In this document: piece after piece, positions 10,301 to 16,908 of the stretch
How the letters are laid out: the number at the start of each line of letters is the position of its first letter
Numbering within the stretch: the first letter of the stretch is position 1
Assembly: GCA_023369685.1 (NCBI GenBank)
Contig: SACZ01000002.1
Coordinates: 124,001 to 188,000 of the forward strand
DNA length: 64,000 bases
Direction: 5' to 3'
Source of the DNA: Prolixibacteraceae bacterium JC049
Lineage (GTDB): Bacteria > Bacteroidota > Bacteroidia > Bacteroidales > Prolixibacteraceae
Program-made: the position numbers and the translations under genes
Notes under the pieces: model-generated
What the model was told of the DNA's origin: nothing
The model's database searches: none
The model's input: the letters and a program-made list of their open reading frames with translations, nothing else

Positions 10301-11345
10301 AACGACCTGTCTCCTGCAGCTTATCCCTCATTAAGAATACCGAAGTAAGATACAAATCACATCCCGACCATGCATCTGGCATTCCTCCAATAAATGTGGC
10401 AAAGTCGAATAGTTTATAATACATTTCCAACAATGCTTCCTTTTGTGTAGCATCTGCCACATTTCTATAGTTTCGCGCCACATCATTCATTAGTCGACTA
10501 TACTTCACCTCGTTGGCATCATAATCGGAGCTACCCATCAAAATCATGTTGTTATTTCCACTCACCACTCCGTTTTCAGTAGAAATAGAATAATCATTTA
10601 CCTTTTTCGTTAAACCATCAAACTGGCTTGTTTCCAACGAAGCTACAGCATAATATTTGGCCACTCCATTGGTTTCTTCCAGTCGCTCTTTAATTCGATT
10701 TAAATCGACAACAGCACTGCCCGATATATTTTCCGGTGGTGTTTCAACAACCATATCTTCTTCTGGAATCGGACGAGCCACTCTATCGAACTGCAACTTG
10801 GGCGAGCCCATACTTTTGCCAAAGAATAGCTTTCCAATATAAAAAGTTCCGCTTTTCCCTTTCGGACTTTTTATTCTGATTTTATCGGGTTTTCGCGGGA
10901 TGTAATTAGACAAAGAGATAAAACCTAGTGGATATTTCCAGCTATATCTCTCTTTCTGCTGAATTTCGAATCGATTCCAGCCTTTTCGTGTTGTAATTCC
11001 TTTGGCAACTGCAGCCACTTGATTATTATCGATAAACTCGACCTGAAAAGTGTCCACCTTATGTGTTGTCGATGGATTATAAATTGCCAGATGAAAATAC
11101 CCGCCATAATAAATATCATCGCCATCATAACGAAATGGAAAAGTAATGGCTCCGTCGTTCTGGTAATCGACTTTAATGGAGGAAGGACCTTGAAAAACGA
11201 CATCTTCATTAAACGCGTAGGAAAGATTATTGGTGGTTATTTGCCCTAAGTGGGCTTCATCCCAATCGTGCCACTGAGCAATCGATTGTCCTGTATTGCA
11301 CAAAAAAAAGAGTACAAACAGGAAAAAAACAGAACATTTCTTCAT
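7374..11345 (-). CDS. Secreted PL8 lyase, chondroitinase-ABC-like, with T9SS sorting domain
   Basis: This 1323-residue protein has a signal peptide (cut near SIAQ, residue 24), a lyase N-terminal jelly-roll (about 25-180), the helical catalytic domain (about 210-560), PL8 central and C-terminal beta domains (about 580-960), a further carbohydrate-binding-like beta region, a BIG2 Ig-like domain (about 1160-1235) and a T9SS type A sorting domain. Recalled Proteus chondroitinase ABC aligns well: YHHWGWIDQYG keeps the His/Tyr pair at the right spacing (His448, Tyr455), YDWRKYPGTTTVHF matches the core, and Glu699 falls at the catalytic Glu. The usual catalytic Arg is not obvious. The expected reaction is beta-elimination of chondroitin or dermatan sulfate outside the cell; other uronate glycans remain possible. 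No sulfatase or unsaturated glucuronyl hydrolase is adjacent. Confidence 0.85.
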   Translation of the reverse strand: MKKCSVFFLFVLFFLCNTGQSIAQWHDWDEAHLGQITTNNLSYAFNEDVVFQGPSSIKVDYQNDGAITFPFRYDGDDIYYGGYFHLAIYNPSTTHKVDTFQVEFIDNNQVAAVAKGITTRKGWNRFEIQQKERYSWKYPLGFISLSNYIPRKPDKIRIKSPKGKSGTFYIGKLFFGKSMGSPKLQFDRVARPIPEEDMVVETPPENISGSAVVDLNRIKERLEETNGVAKYYAVASLETSQFDGLTKKVNDYSISTENGVVSGNNNMILMGSSDYDANEVKYSRLMNDVARNYRNVADATQKEALLEMYYKLFDFATFIGGMPDAWSGCDLYLTSVFLMRDKLQETGRLTSELVADYLNRIGYNRIFLNYSWYLKSYSSRFKTSDRGEDIDYIRIVSKQFAMLALMRQSDGERYRDMKQISKFYSEIAFRQSPGIADGYKSDGIAYHHWGWIDQYGTDGTYAAARIVYQLAGGEFKIKEEAHKTIKNQMVREDARSFMNIIPKHTSGKGGELYSYGGNGPNNLSRYAFMAKAGSPDGADDVDADMATIFLRYCRDLLSVSGTNQKLSNFDKKIKTELEGNHQANEMPEGHYTFGHGAMFVHRRAGWMITMKGHSKYQYIRESSDPFITYLGYGMLHCVKGAWNRYGWNRLATDLGQSGYDWRKYPGTTTVHFRNFNDFVNKEYKRYWSRERFVGGVNQEGNGVFTLPVVGSQKNNLGSFRAKKSWFCFDDFIVCVGSGITNSISAEVTSTNLYQDKISSGTKTYYNSTSALTGLSYSKNVYLKENAWMMDGEKLGYWVPAESKLVVKRGEQSSPNWSNKKTVTGNYATAWIEHGKAPKNATYWYVQRMNTTPQKMEQFSEAMKSGNEPFVLMRNDANVHAVYSNKHNAYGMVVFGSSSAINLKEIVSVSESCALMAKRDANDQLMLSVAQPDVDYEFSKSESNNQNWGYSQSHTINVELKGDWTFSEEKPAYASIQANGENTIVVVTVVEGKSFDVKLKENRTENTLDWVEVFNLNNTTEEDNGVTGWTVTEKADGATAQVEDGSFKLNGNATWQSKVIDAGNAQYVKVSGEIVSQTETDLAKTDSIKVFYSVNNGERQLIKSFTGNVLNGNFQLAGITGNNIQVFVQSKVDGTSKGYWLDNVQVCALSETMESLVLSNDELTMLEGDENTLTVTINPNSLSNEKVHWHSSDSNIATVDAEGKVLAKGVGEVEIIASANYVGMADTCQVVVNKRNTSAEKFALSRIALYPNPVKDRVVVSNPKNLKIERIVIVDLSGREVYQQDVNKITENISLDLTGLRKGIYLMKIWKENKDVLVTKIVKQ

Positions 11346-11380
11346 TGTTTAGCTAGGTTAATTGTTTCGGTTAATTATTG

Positions 11381-11413
11381 TTGTGCTCAAGATAGAAATT
11401 TAATTCAGCACAA
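11381..11413. promoter_or_regulatory. Inverted repeat upstream of the PL8 lyase gene
   Basis: TTGTGCT at 11381-11387 and AGCACAA at 11407-11413 are perfect inverted copies 19 bases apart, just upstream of the lyase start. The GCACAA/TTGTGC half-site resembles the candidate LacI sites at 34740-34914. It could be an operator, but the spacing is wide. Confidence 0.3.
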
Positions 11414-11486
11414 CACAGGACAACTAAACTTTTTTACTCTTTCGCAGCTTAACTCTACAAAAATTCCCGAAACAGCTAAATAAAAA

Positions 11487-11708
11487 CTACTTCAATCTAC
11501 TCATTACCATCTCTTTTCTTTGTCGTGAAATACTTACCGAAGAGCCATCATTCATTTTAATGTATCCGCCATCGGTTTTAAAAGCCATATTCCAGCTATC
11601 CCCTTTCTTTATGTTAGGAGCCATTGTGTGTGTCTGACTTCGACCAATTTTAAAACCTATGAGTAGCGGCAAAATGAAAAATAGTAGTCGTGATAATTTT
11701 ATTTTCAT
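11487..11708 (-). CDS. Small secreted or membrane protein with a LytTR-like C-terminal tail
   Basis: I do not recognise this 73-residue protein as a family. Residues 1-25 form a hydrophobic signal peptide or single membrane segment (LLFFILPLLIGF). The last 28 residues (GGYIKMNDGSSVSISRQRKE and on) look like the final strand and helix of a LytTR DNA-binding domain, where a K-x-x-DG-x-x-V-x-(V/I)SR-x-(R/Y)K pattern is typical. The rest of a LytTR domain is missing, so it may be a remnant of a membrane-LytTR regulator or an unrelated small protein. It sits between the PL8 lyase gene and the divergent LacI gene. Coding status is uncertain. Confidence 0.45.
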   Translation of the reverse strand: MKIKLSRLLFFILPLLIGFKIGRSQTHTMAPNIKKGDSWNMAFKTDGGYIKMNDGSSVSISRQRKEMVMSRLK

Positions 11709-11837
11709 AACGATAAATATAAAGTTTAACTTTTAGCTACTCCAAATTTGAAGGATTAAACTCACCATAATTTATCGCAATGACTAAACTGCAACTACCA
11801 ATTATTATTTGGTCAATTAGAAGGACAAACAATGAGT

Positions 11838-11868
11838 TTTGATTATTAACTAACAACCTTTACTTTTG
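11838..11868 (+). promoter_or_regulatory. Promoter of the lacI-type/5'-nucleotidase operon
   Basis: TTTG at 11838-11841, 19 bases, then TACTTTTG at 11861-11868. This is a full match to the Bacteroidota housekeeping consensus and predicts a leader of only about 20 bases before the ATG at 11897. Confidence 0.75.
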
Positions 11869-11896
11869 ATAATACAAACTAAACCCACAAATCAAG

Positions 11897-12913
11897 ATGA
11901 AGAAAGCATCGCTAAAGGACATTGCCAATCTTCTGAACATGTCGAAAACTACCGTATCGTTTGTTCTGAATGGGAAGGGCGATCAAATGAAAATCAGCAA
12001 ATCCACCCAGGAAAAGGTAATGGAAGCTGCCAAACGACTAAACTACCAGCCCAACCAGTTGGCACGTAGTTTATCTTCAGGGAAGACCAACACCATTGGT
12101 TTAGTTATTCCCAACATTGGAGATATTTTTTACGCCGAAATTGCACGTGCCATGGAGAAAAAAGCGCACAAGCAAGGCTACAATATCATGTACTGTAGCT
12201 CGGAAGAAGATCCGAAACGAGAAGCACAACTTATCAACATGCTTAAGGCGCGCCAGGTTGATGGATTGATTATAGCTCCTACCAAACTGGACAAAACAGA
12301 GATTTTGCACCTCAAGAAGGAGAACTATCCATTTGTTCTAATTGACCGTCATTTTCCAAAACTGGATACCAACTTTGTGATTACCGATAACAAGGTAGGT
12401 ATGCATAAAGCGGTTGATTTCTTAATTAAAAAAGGATATAAAAAGATTGCTTTTATCTGTGTTCAGAATTATCTGGAAGTAATTCGCCAACGTTTTGAAG
12501 GTTACAAAAGTGCCTTACGCGACAACGGCATTCGTTTCAGCAACAAACTGGTAAAAGAGATTGATTATTTTACTCTGGAACAAGATATCCACGAGAAACT
12601 ATACGATATGCTTTCATCTAACCGCGAGATTGAAGCATTGGTATTTGCCACCAACTTTCTTTGTACTGCAGGACTAGCAGCACTGAAAAAAATTGGATTG
12701 AACATCCCAAAAGATATTGCTGTTGCCACATTCGATGACAGAGCACTTTTCCAACTAATGAATCCGGGAATTTCTGCTGTAGCGCAGCCCACCCAGCTCA
12801 TTGGAGAAAAGGCACTGGAAGTTCTTCTGGATGAAATCAACTCGGAGGATAAAAATCCACAGAAACAGAAAATCACGTTAGAACCCAACTTTATTATTCG
12901 TGATTCTCAATAA
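11897..12913 (+). CDS. LacI-family transcriptional regulator
   Basis: The 338-residue protein has the LacI N-terminal helix-turn-helix (SLKDIANLLNMSKTTVSFVL, residues 4-23), the hinge helix (NQLARSLSSGKT, about 55-66) and a periplasmic-binding-protein-like sensor domain with LIDRHFP and FDD-type motifs. It probably represses until a sugar or metabolite binds. It is transcribed with the downstream 5'-nucleotidase gene, whose ATG is 10 bases after this stop. The PL8 lyase lies on the other side, divergent and beyond one small gene, so either could be its target. Effector and operator are unknown. Confidence 0.9.
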   Translation: MKKASLKDIANLLNMSKTTVSFVLNGKGDQMKISKSTQEKVMEAAKRLNYQPNQLARSLSSGKTNTIGLVIPNIGDIFYAEIARAMEKKAHKQGYNIMYCSSEEDPKREAQLINMLKARQVDGLIIAPTKLDKTEILHLKKENYPFVLIDRHFPKLDTNFVITDNKVGMHKAVDFLIKKGYKKIAFICVQNYLEVIRQRFEGYKSALRDNGIRFSNKLVKEIDYFTLEQDIHEKLYDMLSSNREIEALVFATNFLCTAGLAALKKIGLNIPKDIAVATFDDRALFQLMNPGISAVAQPTQLIGEKALEVLLDEINSEDKNPQKQKITLEPNFIIRDSQ

Positions 12914-12923
12914 AAACTCCAAA

Positions 12924-14345
12924 ATGATTCAACGATTTTTAATCACAACTCTGGTGCTACTTGCACTTTTATCTGGTTGTAGTACTTCTAATGAGGAAAA
13001 ACCAGAACCACCCATAACGACTACTGATAGTACTTATGTGGTTCTGTTACATACCAACGATGTACACGGCCGTATTCAAGGCTTCCCACGCCTAAAGTTT
13101 ATTGTTGACAGTTTAAGCGAAGTACACGACAATGTGTATTTGCTTTCGGCTGGCGATATGTTTAGTGGAAATCCTTATGTGGATCAATATGATCCGAAAG
13201 GCTACCCCATGATTGATCTGATGAACATGTGTGAATACGATGTTGCGACACTTGGAAATCATGAGTTCGATTATGGTCAGGCTGTTTTAAAAGATAGAAT
13301 TGAGCAAGCAAAGTTTCCTTTTTTGTGTGCCAATATTATCGACCCGGAATTTAATATTGGAACAACTTCTCCGGGTATTATTCTTAAGACAAAGAACAAC
13401 AAAAGCGTTTCAATTGGAGGACTTCTACAGGTAGGCAGTAATGGCTATCCGGCATCGCATCCCGACAAAATGAAAGGATTGGTATTTGAGAATCCATTAG
13501 CCAATTACGCTAAGTACAAAGCATTAATTCCAGATGGAGATATTCGCATAATGCTTACCCACCTGGGGCACAACGCAGACAAAACACTTGCCAACAAAGA
13601 TCAAAGTCTTCACTTAATCATTGGCGGTCATAGCCACACCAAGCTTAAACAACCAATAAAACAAGGCAACGTATACGTAGCGCAAGCTGCCAGCAACCTG
13701 AACTATGTTGGTTACGAAGAAGTATTATTGAAGGAAGGTGTGTTTTCACTAAAGAAAGCGGGACTTTATTCTTTATCCGACGAGCTTTCGTACAACCAAG
13801 AGGTGAAGAAGAAAGTAGAGCAATATGAAAACAACTCTTACTTTACCGATCCAATAGGAACAATGGCTGCAGAAATTTATTCTTCGGAATACGTTGGTTA
13901 TGTAATGACTGATTCATGGCGATCGGAACTGAATGCAGACATGGCGTTTCAGAATAGCGGAGGTATTCGTTATGGAAAAATTCCTGCGGGGGATATCACC
14001 AGAGCTCAAATTTTCACTATTGATCCATTTTCGAATCAAGCAGTAACTTTTAAGTTGAGCTATTCGGAACTATACCAATTCCTAAGAGATAATACCGATT
14101 TAGTTCCTTCTGGAGTTCACATTGACCGACGAAATGGAGGTTTAAAACTAATGGACACCAAAGGAAATCCATTGGACGAAAATAAAAGCTATACGATTGC
14201 AACCAGCTCGTATGTTACAGCACGCCGTCAGCAATCATTTAGCTTTAAAACACACGACGTTACTACCGCTGAGCTTACTATTCAATACATTCAAAAGAAG
14301 AAAACGCTCGATTATCGCGGTATACCCAAAAGATTATATCGATAA
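12924..14345 (+). CDS. UshA-like 5'-nucleotidase / metallophosphatase lipoprotein
   Basis: This 473-residue lipoprotein (lipobox LLSGC, Cys19) hydrolyses phosphate monoesters such as nucleotides in the cell envelope. The N-terminal calcineurin-like domain shows all metal motifs: LLHTNDVHG, SAGDMFSGN, TLGNHEFDYGQ, MLTHLGH and IGGHSH. The C-terminal 5'-nucleotidase domain has FQNSGGIRYGKIPAGDIT and an FxIDPF-type substrate loop. I chose the ATG at 12924; a GTG at 12900 would overlap the previous gene and push the signal peptide inward. At 473 residues it is slightly shorter than E. coli UshA. Pairing with a LacI regulator is unusual and suggests nucleotide or sugar-phosphate scavenging under sugar control. 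Confidence 0.88.
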   Translation: MIQRFLITTLVLLALLSGCSTSNEEKPEPPITTTDSTYVVLLHTNDVHGRIQGFPRLKFIVDSLSEVHDNVYLLSAGDMFSGNPYVDQYDPKGYPMIDLMNMCEYDVATLGNHEFDYGQAVLKDRIEQAKFPFLCANIIDPEFNIGTTSPGIILKTKNNKSVSIGGLLQVGSNGYPASHPDKMKGLVFENPLANYAKYKALIPDGDIRIMLTHLGHNADKTLANKDQSLHLIIGGHSHTKLKQPIKQGNVYVAQAASNLNYVGYEEVLLKEGVFSLKKAGLYSLSDELSYNQEVKKKVEQYENNSYFTDPIGTMAAEIYSSEYVGYVMTDSWRSELNADMAFQNSGGIRYGKIPAGDITRAQIFTIDPFSNQAVTFKLSYSELYQFLRDNTDLVPSGVHIDRRNGGLKLMDTKGNPLDENKSYTIATSSYVTARRQQSFSFKTHDVTTAELTIQYIQKKKTLDYRGIPKRLYR

Positions 14346-14352
14346 AAGAATT

Positions 14353-14384
14353 TCCCTTGTCACATTTTGGCAAGGGATTTTTTT
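14353..14384 (+). terminator. Rho-independent terminator of the 5'-nucleotidase operon
   Basis: TCCCTTGTC pairs with GGCAAGGGA (9 bp, one wobble) around a 7-base loop, followed by seven Ts. It separates the operon from the convergent XRE/S24 gene. Confidence 0.85.
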
Positions 14385-14430
14385 ATTCTTCACGTCCAGT
14401 TTTCTCTAAAATAAATGATTAACGAATGGA

Positions 14431-15204
14431 CTACAGTTTTCGATTGATTTCGGATAACTGGTGTTTCATATTGAGCATCATCGCCGACAAATTATCCAGT
14501 TGAGTATCTTCCGGGTTAGGTAAATCGAAACTCAGAAAACCTTTGGCTTTCCATACTTCACGAACAGTTTCCACAGGGACTTCATATGGAGAATATTCGG
14601 GATTATCTGACTTTAGCAATAGAGTACCATTCTCCCCGACCTTATTTTCCACACGCTTATACACCACTCCTTCGTCGGTAGTTAAAAGCACATAAGTTTC
14701 TCCATCTCGAATATCAGACAACTCTAGCACATACTCACAAAAAATGTAAGCACCAGAAGGTATAGGCAACATACTATCGCCCTTTGTTTGAAACACCCGA
14801 TAAGTGCGCTCCTGGCTCAATTCGGGAACAGGCATGGCAAAGTGGGGTAACTCTTCCATGTATTCAGGATCGGCATAGCCATTTAGGTAACCAGCAGAAG
14901 CTTTAACAGGCACCACAGAAATGCGCTCTTGATTAGAAGAATCAACCACTGTAGTTAATACTTTAAAGTCGTCGTTCTCTTCTTCAGCAACTCCTAAAGT
15001 AGAAAAATCGCGATTAATCAAATCGTCGATACTTTGCCTGAAAAACGTAGATAATCCCTGCATAGCAGGAATTTTAGGCACTGCACGCCCTTCTTCGTAA
15101 CTACCAATCATCGACCGCTTTACTCCAAGTGCTTCGGCCAATTCTCCTTGAGTTATTCCCCATTGCTTTCGCAACCACTTTATATTCTGACTAAAGAAAT
15201 TCAT
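14431..15204 (-). CDS. XRE-family regulator with S24 (LexA/CI-like) peptidase domain
   Basis: The 257-residue protein has an N-terminal XRE helix-turn-helix (residues 5-62, TQGELAEALGVKRSMIGSYE) and a C-terminal S24 domain (about 95-225). The S24 part carries an Ala104-Gly105 pair in the autocleavage position, Ser144 in KGDSM and Lys183 in VYKRV, which correspond to the Ser-Lys dyad of LexA and CI repressors. It could therefore be a self-cleaving, damage-responsive repressor, though such proteins in Bacteroidota are often constitutive regulators of unknown target. A C-terminal helix (about 235-257) may aid dimerisation. It is divergent from a DNA-repair-like operon, which is the obvious candidate target along with itself. 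Confidence 0.85.
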   Translation of the reverse strand: MNFFSQNIKWLRKQWGITQGELAEALGVKRSMIGSYEEGRAVPKIPAMQGLSTFFRQSIDDLINRDFSTLGVAEEENDDFKVLTTVVDSSNQERISVVPVKASAGYLNGYADPEYMEELPHFAMPVPELSQERTYRVFQTKGDSMLPIPSGAYIFCEYVLELSDIRDGETYVLLTTDEGVVYKRVENKVGENGTLLLKSDNPEYSPYEVPVETVREVWKAKGFLSFDLPNPEDTQLDNLSAMMLNMKHQLSEINRKL

Positions 15205-15226
15205 TCTTACCTATTTTGAGTTGTTT

Positions 15227-15249
15227 TTAGTATTTCTTATAAATGCTAA
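15227..15249. promoter_or_regulatory. Candidate operator of the XRE/S24 regulator
   Basis: TTAGTATTT and AAATGCTAA form a 9-bp inverted repeat with one mismatch and a 5-bp spacer, 22 bases upstream of the regulator's ATG. The same half-site TTAGTATTT recurs at 15513-15521 over the repair operon -7 box. Size and placement fit a dimeric repressor site. Confidence 0.45.
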
Positions 15250-15444
15250 CACATTTCTAAAAAATAAGATTTTTCGATTCTCAGATTTCTGGATCAATTT
15301 TTAACCGGCATTTTCAACAATTCTGCTGTTTAGATCTGGACATCCAACAATCCTTCAATCTGTTGTTCATTAAAAATATGCAAATATTTTTAGCGAGCCA
15401 TCTATTATTAGCAAAAGTGAAAAAGTTTGCGGCTTTAATGCCAA

Positions 15445-15475
15445 CAAAATTAGCACTTTTAGCTCTTCATTCCAA
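15445..15475 (-). promoter_or_regulatory. Candidate promoter of the XRE/S24 gene
   Basis: On the minus strand TTG, 20 bases, then TAATTTTG (15452-15445), an exact fit to the Bacteroidota consensus. It implies a leader of about 230 bases, so a nearer promoter could also exist. Confidence 0.5.
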
Positions 15476-15494
15476 TTTTATTCATTTCCCTCGC

Positions 15495-15524
15495 TTGTTT
15501 TGGCTAATTTTTTTAGTATTTTTG
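15495..15524 (+). promoter_or_regulatory. Promoter upstream of the radical SAM operon
   Basis: TTG at 15495-15497, 19 bases, then TATTTTTG at 15517-15524, an exact consensus match. The -7 box overlaps the half-site TTAGTATTT. It fires towards the hairpin at 15563-15599 and the radical SAM gene. Confidence 0.7.
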
Positions 15525-15562
15525 ATCCATGATTTAGACAATCTGTTTCCTATTCGAATTCC

Positions 15563-15599
15563 AGAATCGCACACTTTCAACGGATTGTGTGCGATTTTT
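15563..15599 (+). terminator. Intrinsic-terminator hairpin in the radical SAM leader (attenuator or sRNA end)
   Basis: AATCGCACAC (15565-15574) pairs perfectly with GTGTGCGATT (15587-15596), extended by a G-U and an A-T pair, and is followed by Ts. It lies about 70 bases after the predicted transcription start and only 16 bases before the radical SAM ATG. It should stop transcription unless relieved, or define a roughly 70-nt RNA. Confidence 0.7.
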
Positions 15600-15615
15600 C
15601 AAAATCAACGGATCA

Positions 15616-16899
15616 ATGAACGATAAACTGGCTCAAAAACTAAAAATATTAGCCGACGCTGCCAAATATGATGTTTCATGCTCATCGAGCGGAAGCAAAA
15701 GGAAAAACAGTGGCGGTTTAGGTAATGGTGTAGCCGCTGGCATCTGCCACAGTTTTACCGAAGATGGCCGTTGTGTTAGTTTATTGAAGATACTAATGAC
15801 CAACCACTGTATTTACGACTGCGCCTATTGTGTTAACAGGCAAAGTAACGACAGACCAAGAGCTGCATTTACAGTAGATGAGTTGGTAGAGTTGACCATT
15901 GGTTTTTACCGAAGAAATTACATTGAAGGCTTGTTTTTAAGTTCAGGCGTAAGAAAAAATCCAGATTTTACGATGGAACAATTGATGCTTGTAGCTAAAA
16001 AACTAAGAACCGAACAACGATACAATGGATATATTCACCTAAAAGCAATCCCAGGAGCCAGCCCTGAGTTAATTCGCATGGCTGGCCTTTATGCCGACCG
16101 ACTAAGTGTAAATATTGAGATCCCCACCAACAACCAACTGCAGCGATTAGCTCCAGAAAAGAACCACCAGTCTGTAATGTTGCCAATGAATCAAATCAAC
16201 AAAGGCATCATTCAGAACAAAGAGGAGCGGAAAAAATTTAGAAGAACTCCGCTTTTCACCCCTGCAGGACAAAGTACACAACTAATAGTTGGCGCTTCGC
16301 CCGAAAGCGACCAACAAATACTCCATTTGGCCTCTGGCCTTTATCAAGCCCAGCATTTAAAGCGTGTCTATTATTCTGGCTACCTACCAGTAAACGACTA
16401 TGACCAACGCTTACCGGCCCTACCCGAACCTCCTTTGGTTCGGGAACATCGGCTATACCAAAGCGATTGGCTTATGCGCTTTTATGGCTACCAGGCCGGC
16501 GAAATTGTTACCCAGTCGCACCCGAATCTGGATTTAGAAATTGACCCCAAACTAAGTTATGCGCTACGCAACATGCACATTTTCCCCATAGACATTAATA
16601 AAGCCGACTATGAAATGATTCTTCGTATTCCCGGAGTGGGTGTTCAGTCGGCACAACGTATTGTTGCAGCACGCAGGCATCGCCGTTTAAACTCGCATCA
16701 TCTAAAGAAGTTGGGGGTTGTCATGAAGCGTGCCCGCTATTTCATTACCTGCAACGAACTACCGGCATACCTGCGCGATATCTCCAGCGAGACACTTCGT
16801 CGACATCTGATTTTAGAGAGTAAAAGCAAGTACCGTAAATCGGCCGATACTCAATTGAGTCTTTTTTCTCAAAATTTTGCCGTATCCGTTCAACATTAA
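15616..16899 (+). CDS. Putative DNA modification/repair radical SAM protein (TIGR03916 type)
   Basis: The 427-residue protein resembles the SplB-like radical SAM family linked to uracil-DNA glycosylase proteins. The cluster-binding motif is CIYDCAYC (Cys65, Cys69, Cys72; CX3CX2C), preceded by the family-specific SCSSSGSKRKNSGGLGNG segment. Near the C terminus a helix-hairpin-helix (NKADYEMILRIPGVGVQSAQ) suggests DNA contact. The ATG at 15616 begins the family's usual MNDKLAQKLKILADAAKYD start; the longer frame to 15589 lies within the leader hairpin. It forms an operon with the DUF4130 gene 9 bases downstream. The substrate lesion is unknown for the family. Confidence 0.87.
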   Translation: MNDKLAQKLKILADAAKYDVSCSSSGSKRKNSGGLGNGVAAGICHSFTEDGRCVSLLKILMTNHCIYDCAYCVNRQSNDRPRAAFTVDELVELTIGFYRRNYIEGLFLSSGVRKNPDFTMEQLMLVAKKLRTEQRYNGYIHLKAIPGASPELIRMAGLYADRLSVNIEIPTNNQLQRLAPEKNHQSVMLPMNQINKGIIQNKEERKKFRRTPLFTPAGQSTQLIVGASPESDQQILHLASGLYQAQHLKRVYYSGYLPVNDYDQRLPALPEPPLVREHRLYQSDWLMRFYGYQAGEIVTQSHPNLDLEIDPKLSYALRNMHIFPIDINKADYEMILRIPGVGVQSAQRIVAARRHRRLNSHHLKKLGVVMKRARYFITCNELPAYLRDISSETLRRHLILESKSKYRKSADTQLSLFSQNFAVSVQH

Positions 16900-16908
16900 T
16901 TGTTCACT

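Noticed and set aside
15363-15626. 87-codon ORF before the radical SAM gene
   Set aside because: It spans two promoters and the leader hairpin and overlaps the radical SAM start; composition is that of AT-rich non-coding DNA.
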